In this document: piece by piece, positions 25,001 through 36,959 of the stretch
Numbering within the stretch: the stretch's first letter is position 1
How the letters are laid out: each line of letters starts with the position of its first letter
Assembly (NCBI RefSeq): GCF_000004195.4
Contig: NC_030681.2
Coordinates: 21,220,482 to 21,284,481, forward strand
Reading direction: 5' to 3'
DNA from: Xenopus tropicalis
Taxonomy: Eukaryota > Chordata > Amphibia > Anura > Pipidae
DNA length: 64,000 bases
Notes under the pieces: generated by a model
Databases searched by the model: none
Told to the model about the DNA's origin: nothing
What the model saw: the letters and a program-made list of their open reading frames with translations, nothing else
Made by a program: the position numbers and the translations under genes

Positions 25001-28000
25001 ACTTGAATAAAGGCCTTTTATTATTGAAGATATTCTCCTGACTGGTGCTGTTCATTGTGGACTCCGTAAATATTGTAATATTGTAATTCCTGTTGAAATT
25101 TGCACTGGATATTGGTGTTAATGTGGGGTGCTGTTTCGTTATGAAAATAAACTTGAATTTACAAACTCGAAAACTGATAAATGAGCCCATGAAAATCCTA
25201 TAGGAATGAATAGAGAGTGAGTAAGCTTTTCTGTAGTGAGCTCTAATTTCACACTTTAATCTGCCCATAAGTAGGAAAGAGACCTACAAATTTAAGCAGA
25301 AAAGAGGAAAAAATATTATAAAAGTAAGACTTTTCCAGCGCTGTACAACTATGTGAGCTGGGCTTTCACACGTAATGGCCTTTCCTGTAGTTCTGTTTGT
25401 AAAGGGACATTGTCAAGCGCAGGCCCTGCTGGCCGATAGTCTGGAATCCTTACAATTTTCATGCCCACAATAAAATAAAGGAGAACACTAATTTCCTAGT
25501 AAATGTAACGTTCAGTGCGCCAACTCAAATCGGAAAAAATCACCTTCATGCAAAATGATGCTCCCGATGAAGGATATGTTGCCCTAAAACATCAGAGGCA
25601 CCGGCCCAGCTCTCGTTAAGCAGTAGCCATGCATTTTTCATGTTTCCGTATTTTACTCTGAGGACAATTTAGTTTTTGTTTCTCAGGAGAAACGGGGCTA
25701 TTATCATTTGCATATTTAATTTTAGAGCTCTCTAAACACTATAATAATAAAGCTGCGCTGGAACAGGAGCTGCCAGCAGCCACCGATAAACTGAAAACGA
25801 CGAATGATTGCATCTTGTCCTCACTGGCGGCTTTAACCAATGTGACAAGCAAGGTAAATATGGGATCTTTCTTTGTCTTTCTGTGTTCTTTTGTGGGGTC
25901 AGTGGGGGTAGCAGCTCGTGGTTTGTATTGATGCGGCTAAAGGAAAACATGTTTTCTGCCAATATGTGAAATACACAGGCACGGTATTGTTGCATTTCGG
26001 AGGGCTGAATGTGTCTTTCTGATGCACCTTCGCTCTTCCAGTCCTAACATTATTTGTTCCCAATTTTTATGTCCCCTGGCACGCATAGTGACCCCCGTCA
26101 CCTAGGGCAGCATTTCCTGACTAACAGTTTGCACGCACAGTGGTACCAGTTACACCAGGAAAATGCCCCAAAAGCAATTACATATAAGGGGTCATTTACG
26201 TTCACAAGTGCAGTTGCAGTCCTGCAGATTTCTCCACAGTAAGTTGGGTGTAAAATCCCATTCATTAGAGCTATTTGCATTAAAATATGCTCCTTACACT
26301 TACGTACAGTTGCCCCCTCGGCACCACTCAGTCCTTCCTGCCTCCCATTTTGTATCAATGCAGTTGTACCTGTTGGCAGCAGATCAAGGGTTCCTCTGCG
26401 TCAACTCCGGACAGGGGGCAGCTCCAGGGTTTCCTCAGTTCTTTCAGTGGCCTGAATCACTGGGCGCAGCGTACTTGCACCTCAAGAATAGGGCACACAT
26501 GTATCTAGCACAATAAACACCAGAAATGACGTCAGTCTAACTTCAAAAATATATAGCGTAGTTGCATTCAATTTGTGACAAGGTACAAACACAGTTTTAC
26601 TAATTTTGATACATCTTCACAGTTGTGCCAGATGCAATGCCGTCTTTCGACCACAACAATTCTGTAATTTTAGGGGAAAAAACAAGGCAGTTGTGCTCTT
26701 CGTGCACTTCGTACACTGCATTTGTGGCCATAAATGCTCCCTGTTATATTTACTAGCAGACGGAGCACTGGCTATCCCCATGTGTCCCAGATAGTTCTAA
26801 GTTGGATTTCCCAAGGTGCACTAACTCATACTAACCAGTAAGATGTTTACTTTTAAACAGGTGACCAGGAAATGCTACCTGCTGATTGGTTGCTATAGGT
26901 TACTGCTACTGGCCTAGTGCCTTTTATTACATATCCCACTTAGGGTGACTAATTTGCACAGTGAAAACACAGCACGATTAGTTGCAGTGACTTTTATAAT
27001 AACCTAATGCAGGAAAGTGCCCGTGATTAGTCGCCATGACTGACTTTTTTAAAAGTCACGTAGGTATGTGTCTGCCATATTTCTTTACTTTATCCTTTTC
27101 AGATTGCAACCTTCTTCGGCAACAACCTAGACTACTTCATCTCCTCCCTGAGTTACGGACCAAAAGGGGGCCAAGGGTTTACAAACCCTGTGTCGGCTGA
27201 AATGATGCTTGAGTATAAAAAGAAAGCAGCTCAGTATATGAACAGTTTGAAGAAGGTTTGTACCTGTATTGCAATTGTGTTGTATAATTTTATTATAATA
27301 ATACATTCACACATATGAGCAGGCACCTGTGTTGGTTTGACTGGCTAATGGTAACTGGAGAGAACTATAAACTTTACTAATTTTTATACGGATTTAACTA
27401 CATTTCTCTCATACAGGTCTACACATCTTTTGAGTTTAACATTCTTGGAGCAAATATAATAAATAATGATTGGGTTCAAGAAATACTGTTCCATAAGACA
27501 GACCATAGCTTCTTGTGGCCTTCTGGGTAAATTACACTTAATGCTGCAATGGTATCGGTTTCCCCTCACAGGCCTAGCACACCTACATTGCTTAGAATAA
27601 TGTATAATTTCATGATTATGTATATTGTGCATGATTAGGTGTGGAGGTGACTCTGGGGCCGATGTCGGGGATTCCGTAGGGTGTGCACGTTCGTTGTTTC
27701 ACATTAAGAACCAGTGCCAGAACTCTCTTGCTCCCTGCTGAGCTGTAAGCCATTAATTATCCCATTTATGTGCAATCTGGCTGTGTTGCTCTGGAAGGTT
27801 ACTGCTATCTGTTTACTTTGCTTTAAAGCAAAAGTAGTTGAGGGAAAGGAACAAAAGGCACCTATACATCAGCTTCTGCCCGTTAGTCAATTGGCTGCTA
27901 CCTAGATTATATGTAAAGGTGTAGTTTACCTTTAAATTAACTTTTAGTACGATGTAGACATTGATATTCTAAGATCATTTGCAATTGGACTTCATTTTTT

Positions 28001-31000
28001 ATTTGTTATGGTTCTCAGTTATTTAGTTATGCTTACTTTGAGTTATTGCCATGTTTAGAAGCTACAATTAGAGTTCAAGGTAGGCTCATTTTAATGATAG
28101 TCACAATTAAAGAGATAATAAAGCCATTCACCTTAGAGGCTGCCACCTCACTTTCTGGCTATACAGCCAACAAACTGGTGTCCCACTGCTTTCAAATCCA
28201 GGTTTATATGAAGGTTTGAACTATTTTATTAATTTTATACATGTAGGCAACCTGCAATCTACACTGAAAATGATGGAAAGCCCCAAGCCTTCTGGATATC
28301 AGATCCTATCCCTGCTCTCAGTTTTTATGCTTTTGATAGGAAGTTTATTTGTAGGTAATGAAGCCGCTATCTTCCCTTCTGGACCCAAAACAGCGGCTGA
28401 GCCTTGCTTTCCTGCTATTCTAAAGGCAGGGCACCCTGCAGGATTAATTGGTTGTTTTCTGATTGGTCACTAATTTACTTATGTATAGGTGAGATAAGAG
28501 AGCTGAGATGAAAGAGAACAAATGAAACCAATTTGAGCTATAGGCAGCCTAAACTTGTGATGACCTTAACCCCTAGAACCATTTGAAACACTTGGTGCTT
28601 ACTTACCTATGGGTGAAGACAATTCCCCACAATGTCTTTCTTTTTATGTACCTGCTTGCTCACTGGTGTCTTAAACTATTATTAATGGGTATATATGAAG
28701 CTGCGTATATATGAGTTTGCCTTCCCACGCGCTAACTAGCCTTTGTCTGTTACAGCCCTGCCCAGATTCAGTGCCTTATGAAGAGGCTCTAATGAATCGT
28801 AGAGTCCTTCTGAGTTCTACAGAAAGCAGGGAAGGTCTGGCACAACAGGTAGGGTCTTTATCCTGTAAGGTGTTTTCCTCTGTTTTAAACCAACCAAACA
28901 CTGTAAAATCAATTTGGCCCTTAGCACTAACCCATTGCAACCAATCAGCAGTTACTGGTGGTATGTAACTAATTGCAATGGGGTTAGTAGGCTGGGGTAG
29001 GTTTGCAACATGCTACTACCCAATAGAAGTGCATAAAAAAAGCTTCACACTTAACATATATATGCAAAGTCTATAAAATCAGAAGATGACATTTTGCACC
29101 AGTTTTGCAGAGCATGATGGGGGTTTACAATGGCTTCAGCTTCCCCTTAGGTGTCAAACACCCCTTTAGGTCATGACAGTACTACAGACAGATGTATGTA
29201 TGTATAACTTTATTTATAAAGGGCTACAAGATACGCAGCGCTGTACAGTATTACAATATACACAATTACATATAGGGAGGAGAAGTGTTCTGGATGAGTT
29301 CTTGATCAATCAGAATATCCAAGGCTATTGTGATACTAATATCTACAGTTAGTACTAGTGGTTGTATATATAGTGTATGTATGTGAGTGTATAGATTGGT
29401 AGGTGTGGGTTAAGTATGCTGGGTTTACTTGGATGGGTTGAACTTGATGGACACTGGTCTTTTTTCAACCCTATGTAACTATGTAACTATGTAATAAATA
29501 TAATAGATAAGTATAAATACACAGAGATTAAGTATCATGCAGTATGAGACACAGTAGGAAGGAGGTCCCTGCCCCGTAGAGCTTACAATCTAAGTGAATA
29601 CATTGTCATAACTTTTGTTCTTCTACACATCCAGGTATCAAAGAAAGCATTCACTCTCAAACTTTCCATGAGTGGGCTTTAGAAGGCCACTCCCCCTTTT
29701 AGCTGCCCTATAGGAAGGCCAGGTTTATGGTTTGAGAACCATTGCTAAGAGATGTCAAGCAATAAATAAGAGAACAATGGCAGAGCTCCGGCACAATGGA
29801 ATGTGGTAGCAGACTTGAAAAAATATATATTTTTTAATAATATTGTTACACAGTACACCGGAAAATGTTATTAAAGAAGGTGTTGAGGTTGTTTAATTAT
29901 TAACAATGCCCAGCGCAGAAAGGCATTCATTTCATAGGCCATTTTCCTTGTGTATTGTTAGTTCATCCTTTGCTTTGGGCTTTTATAACCTTGGCAGGTG
30001 CAGCAAAGCCTGGAGAAGATCGGAAAGCTGGAGCAGGAGAAGGAGCACTGGATGCTGGAGGCGCAACTGTCCAAGATTAAACTGGAGAAAGAGACTCACA
30101 GAATCGCTGCTCTCATAAAGAGCACAGAGATGGGGCAGCTGGCAGAGGTGCCACATGATAATGCCTTCTTCTTATTAAATGCAGGGGAGCATGGGAAGGC
30201 AAACTCAACAGAGACAAAAAGCACCAGTTTGGTAAGGAATTCTCTTCAGTTCATCTTGCTTATAACCACCTGCCAACTTAGTGTGTCACACAACACATCT
30301 AGGGAATGGCAGCAACTTTGCACAAGCCGTTTAAGCCAACATGGTTCTCATGGTAGCCAGCATCTGCTACATTAATGTTTCCCTTTCTCTCCATTCATGT
30401 GAGCAGAAATCAGATAGGCAAAGTCTCCCCCCGCCGAGAGGAGCATGGTGGTCACATTGCCCAAAGCATTAGAAGAATTTTCAGTTGTGCTTACATTATG
30501 TCTGTTAATTTGGGGTTGTTACTTATTTGATCTTTGATCCCCATACCCTCACATGCATCATATATATGTTTCATATAGACCAGTAGTCTCCTACCAGTGG
30601 CTTGGGAACAACATGTTACTCACTAGCCTTTGGATGTTGCTCCCAGTGGCCTTACAGCAGGTGCTTGGAGGCAAGTTTTGGAGGCACAAAGACCATGAGT
30701 ACTGCCAAGCAGAGCCTCCTGTAATCTGCCAGTCCACATTGTACTACTAAATAACCAAGTGTTGCTCAATGGTAAAAAAAAAAAAAGGTTTGGGGAACCC
30801 TTGACAGATTCTTACCCATAGTCCCCTCCCGAACCCCATTCTGGACTTTTGTTAGCAAAGAGATGAGCAGTTAAAAATCAGCATAAGCAGCTTGGCACCA
30901 CCCATGTCCGGTCACTGCGCCACTCATTCGCACACTATTAGACCTTTTGCAGCCATTACAGGATTACTGCTGTGTGTGAATGCAGGCAGTTGGTGCATAT

Positions 31001-34000
31001 ACATTAGCACCTAAAGCCAAGTTAACCTCGCTGATTATTTCTACCAGCTGTCAATCTCTGCCTAATCTGTACTAATCTGCCGAAACCATACTTTGATTTA
31101 AGATATTAAGACAAGGAGTGATTTTTGTTGTAGTATTGTCTTTGGAAAAACGGTTCACTTGCTATCACTTTGTTAGGGCTGTGCAAAAGTTGGACATCCC
31201 CTTTAAAGGAAAACTATAGCCCCAAACAATGTAGGTCTCTATAAACATATATTGCACATGTAAAACCCTGCTTCATCTAAATAAACAATTTTCATTAAAA
31301 CATATTTTTTTTTAGTAGTTTGTGCTACTGGGTAATCCTAAAAATTGTCATTTTAAGAATTAAGGGCCGCCCCCTGGGATCATAGGATTCACAGTGCACA
31401 CAAACAAACCCAGGCACACATACATGCTAGGCTCTATCAGCCAGTTAATGACTGATAATAACAGAGTTCTGTCTTTTGCTTCCACACTGCTTCCTGTTAC
31501 AGTTTTGGTTCTTTGACAGATTTAGAGAGAATTTCAGCAGCCTGAGCCTTTATCCCTCCCTGTTCCATAAGTATTCTCTCTGGCCTATTGTGCATATTCC
31601 AGCTCCACTTGTACCTTTAATGACAGTCTGAGGCTTTACTGATAGTCTGACAAGTGAGCCCAAGAGAGAGAGACTCTCACCCACCCATGTAAATGCTTCC
31701 AGCCATCCATTCACTTTGTCTTCCATTTGTCCGTCCATTTGTTATTCCCTAAATAGCAGTCTCTGGGTCTGCGCTCTCTACTCCATTTGACACTCTTTGA
31801 AATGATCCTTCTGGCAGCGGCCCGGGCGGGTTTGGCAGCGAGCACTCGATGATTGCAATAAATTAAATATGATAAGCTGCATAAAATGATTTAGCCAGTT
31901 GAAAACATACCCAGGAACACTGTTGTGCGTTTGAAGAGTCTAACTGGAGTGCAGCTTTGAAACTGCCGTCTCTTGGTGACCTAATTTATTAGATGTGCTT
32001 GGCTGCTAAGCGCAGTGCCTTCCCCAAACGTAACCCTTTGCGCTTCCTTACAGTACTTCATGCACAATCCCATGCCTTGCAGGCAAATGGGTAAAAAAGC
32101 AACTAAATTCTGTATATGTTCTAATATTCTGCTCTCTTTTCCCTTTTTAGATTGGAATGCTAACTGGCACTACAGAAGATCTGCAGGTATAGCTCATACA
32201 TTCTTCCTGTAATGCTTAAAACTGCTGCCTTGTGTTTCTACAGCAGTAATAAATGGCACGAAGTTTGCCCAGGAGCAGTAACCCATAGCAACCAATCAGC
32301 AGGTGGCATTTACTGGCCACCTTTTTAAAAGCAAACATGTTATTGGTTACTGCTCCTGGGCAAACATAATGTATTTCATTTCAAGGGCTGGAGTCCTTGG
32401 TTTAATTCCAAAAAGGGCACTGTCTGCAGAATGTTTGTTTGTTTCCTCCCACACACCAAAAACATACAGGTTGGTGGCTCCTTATCGCATGTATCTGATA
32501 GAGCCGGTGGGATGGCATACGCGGAGGCGCGATTTCAGTGAAATCGCACCGCCGTGTATGCCATCCCACCGGCGATTTACATTTTCGCCGGTGGGATGGC
32601 AATCCGGGGAGATTAGTCGCCCGCGAACAGGGAGTTTTCTCGCGGGCGACTAATCTCCCCGTGTGCCAGAGCCCTAAGGCTCTATCAGATACATGTGATA
32701 AGGAGCCACCAACCTGGGACCCGTGGATTTGGGCCGACAACACAGCATCAAAGGCGGGTCGAGCCCTTCTGCATCCCTCCCTGCTCGTGACCTAACTGCC
32801 CTGCTTGTGCATCTGGGGCCACAGGCGGGTGCGAGTGCAGGTGGAGAAGGGGTGCGTCAACAGATAGTCGACCCGCACATCACTAATATCCACCAACACA
32901 CTTATTATGGCACTTACTTTGTATATAATGTAAAACATTTTTATTTTTGAATTTAATAAAAGTAAATAGAGTTGGATTGAGGGTATGGCCCCTTTTTATG
33001 CCAAGGTGTGGCCCAGCATTTCATGGTATGGAGTAGCCCAGCATTTCATGGTATGGAGTAGCCCAGCATTTCGTGACAGTTTGCTCCTTCTCTGTCACTG
33101 GACAGAATAAAGTGTCAAATTTGCTGCTGGGATCACACTTTCTCCTCTTTTCAATGACAGAGAAGGAGCAGAATAAAATCTCTGGTATTGGAGCATGTAA
33201 AATGCTAAATCATTGCATCGTGCATGCCGTTTAAAGGAGAAGAAAAGGTACAATCACTTGGGGTGACAAATGTTAGGCACTGCCCAGTGATTGTGTTCAC
33301 GTACCTGATACCCCGGTGCCAGTGCTCCTTTTGGTAGTTAGTAAAACATGCCCTCTGTTCTTCAGCATTGCACCAATCCAGCTTGCACTGTAGCTATTTG
33401 TAACTAAATATAAATTAGCTGTAGTGTCTCTGTAGAATACAGCAAAACCGTATCCTAGGCAGATACAGAGCAGCTCCCAATCTGGCTGTTGAACAGACGC
33501 CTAATGGGATGAAGTTTATATTGTGGGGAATGCACACATGTTCCTGATACCATAGTTGGCACCGGCACCTAATGGAGCCATCATTATGCTGCTTCCTTGC
33601 TGGCTGGCTAAACCTAACATTCATTTATTAGCTCATACATTTTATTACAATATTAAAGCAGTTGCTCTGTACTTTCTGTCAGTGTCGGGCTTTTGCAGCA
33701 GCTTAGCCTGTTACACTTCCTGCTTTTGTTGAACCAAAAAATTGGGCTGGGAGAGAATGCTGGGAGCTTAGAGAGCTGCAATTCTACTAGTCTACTTGTT
33801 CTAAATGCAGTCTGTTCTGTATTCACAGTCTCAGGATTGCGACTCCACAGAAGAGCTGATCAAAAATCATTACATGGCGAGAATAGCAGAGCTCACAACA
33901 CACTTACAGCAGGCAGACAGCAAATCGGTCCATCTGTATGCAGAGGTATGTTCAAACACAACTTACGCTTTTTGAAAAGTAAATGTAATTTTAAGCAATT

Positions 34001-36926
34001 TTGCAATGTACATCAGTGAATAAATATGCAGCCATTTCATGTAATAATGTGATTTGGAACAGTTACCTAAGCCTGCCTTCAGCCTGCATCATCCAGATCC
34101 CACAATTCCCTGCACGCATGATATCGGTTAGGAAAGGAACTTCCCATTGCAATGCAATGTGGGTAATGTAGTTGTTACAATTTGTAACATCAGTGTTTTA
34201 GTCTCTCCTCCCCTGCAAGAATTTCAAATGATACAGAAAGAGAACTGATTTGCAGCTGGATTTCAGCATGATATAAATGGTACAGGAGCAGATAACAGTA
34301 ATAGGTATATGATGGGTTTCTGTGTTGTGTGGGGCTCTTTGACAAATTTTGGTTCCTTTTTAACATAAAGAATAAACTAAAATAATATTGTGAATTGATT
34401 TTTCTGGTATTAGAAGGAAATGTATGTACTTTTCAGCCGGCCCCTCTGTAATAACATTCTGATTTGTATTTAAATATGCAGTGCCGGGCGCTTGCTAAGC
34501 GGTTAGCTTTGGCAGACAAATCCAATCGGAGCCTAATAGAAGAGACCAAATCTGCAGTTCAGAGCATCAGCAAGTTACAGGTACAGTTCCACAATGTCTT
34601 TTTGTCTTCAAACAGTCCTCCCCAAAATAATCCAACAAGTGATCAGACACACTCAAGGCAAAGTCACAGTCATTGTGTTTTTGTGTTACTTATCTATGTG
34701 TCTCAGCAGCTATTCAGTTTGGATTTTCAGGAGCTGGTTGCTAGGGTCCAATTTAACCTAGCAATCAGGCAGTGGTTTGCAATAGAGACAGAAATACTGT
34801 ATGAACAGAGAAGGGCCTAAATAGAAAGATAAATAATAAAAAGAAACAATATTAATAGAATTGTAGCCTGCAGAGCATTCATTTTTTACTGCTGGGGTCA
34901 GTGACCCCCATTTGAAAGCTCTTTCAGAAGAGAAAGGCAAATAATTTAAGAACCATAATAAATAAAAAAATAAAGACCATTTGAAAAGGTGCTAAGAATA
35001 AACCATTCTATAACAAAGGATAGGCACTCAGTAATTCAAATCTGCGACCTAGAAAAGAGTTAGAAATACAGGAGAAGCATCAGGTATATGTGTGAGTGTA
35101 TTTGCTGGAAAGGGGCCGATAGCTGTGTCTGCTCACTGGTTTCTGAAAGTGGCTGAATAAGGTCTAAACTTTATAGGGTAGCAAGGATGGACCCTCAGGA
35201 TCCCCCAGCAGAGTGCTATATTAGCCATGCATCTCATGGCCCTAGTGAGCAGGCTTACTGTGGTGCCCATTAATGGGGTGACTCACCTGTAAGTTCACTT
35301 ATAATATTGCTCTATGAGGCTACAATTGTATTGTTATTATTACTTTTTATTATCTTACTATTGAGGCCCTCTCCAATTCATATTCCTATCTATCAAACCA
35401 CTGCCTGGTTGCTAAGTTAAATTGGACCCAAGCAACCAGATAGCTGCTGAATTTCCAAACTGGAGAGCTGCTGAATAAAATGCTAAATAATCTGAAAACT
35501 ACAAATAATGAATGAAGACCAGTTGCAAATTGTCGCAGAATAGCTCTCTCTACATCAGTGATCCCCAACCAGTGGCTCGGGGGCTCACCAACCCCTTGGA
35601 TGTTGCTCTCAGTGCCCCCAAACCAGGGAGTTATTTTTGAATTCCTGACTTGGGGGCAAGTTTTGGTTGTATAAAAACCATGTGAACTTCCAAACAGAGC
35701 CTCCTGTAGGCTGCCAGTCCACATAGGGGCTAACAAATAGCCAATGACAGCAGTTATTTGGTACCCCTAGGTACATTTTTTTGTGCTTGTGTTTCTCCCC
35801 AACTCTTTTTACATTTGAATGTGGCTCACTGGTAAAAAAAAGACTAGGGATCCCTGGTCTACATCATACTAAAAGTTAATTTAAATTAACATAAGGCCTC
35901 TGTCTTGTCCTCCTTGGGATACATGAATGCCAGTGCTGCAAAATAGAAGTTACTTTACTTCAGTGTAATTAATCCTGCTATCCAGTAATAGCTGATTGTA
36001 TAGAAAGCACGAGAGAGCCGGGCATTAGCCACAGCGCCACTGCCACTTGCCTTGCTTCTTTTCATTAACATCAATGTGACTGCCCTCGGCTTTCATCCCT
36101 CCCCATTAATAACACCATGCGTCTGAATCATCTCTTCATATCTGTAATACCCGCTCTGGGGACTCGGCCGCACAAAGACAACTTTCTCTCAGATTCTCAC
36201 GTCTGTCCGGCGCTCCTGCTGCTGCCAAATGGTGGGACATCTGTGCCGGACAGATGCAGATCTCTGAGCAGGGCCCAAAACAAAACCAATAAGATCCAAC
36301 ACTTCGACAGTCAGTTTTGTGGGTTGTTTACGCGCTGATTTCTTTCTAGATGCGCTATAAGAGCAATGAGTAGCTCGGCGCTCTGCCCACCTTCTGCCGT
36401 TGCTTTGTTGCCCTGCCATATTAGCGCCGGAGGAGGGGGGTTAGAGGAGAATGGTTTATACAAAGCCACTTATATTTTTTATCTCATACTAATTCTGATA
36501 CCATTCTAAAAAGAAGCCAATGTCTCGGTGTTTCCATCAGACTCTGTGACTTTGGGAATGTTTTCTAAATAGCATTTCATTTATCCTCAGTGCATTAATG
36601 CCATCACATTCTCTCCCCTTATCTCCTCTCCTTCCCTGGGCTTTGGATTCCTTCATGACCTTTATGTTGAAGAATACTGATTGCCGTCAGCGCTGCTTTA
36701 GTTTTGCTGCTTTGGACATGAATAATGTAGTTTTCTATTCGTGTGCACTGTCAGAAAGATACATGGGCATTTTAATAAGAGCAGAGCCTGCTGCCTGCTC
36801 CTCTCCCCCCTCCCTCCTGTTATCCTTAAAGGGAAACTTTCATACCAAAAGTGCTCCACTATTGAAACTTTTTTTTTAAATGTTTTGTTTTAGGTGTATG
36901 AACCTTCAGCCTATATATATATATAT

Positions 36927-36959
<33 letters not shown>

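Noticed and set aside
25724..25728. Alternative acceptor AG at 25726-25727 for exon 14
   Set aside because: Joining there gives a stop codon within three codons; the upstream AG keeps the conserved ELSKHY sequence.
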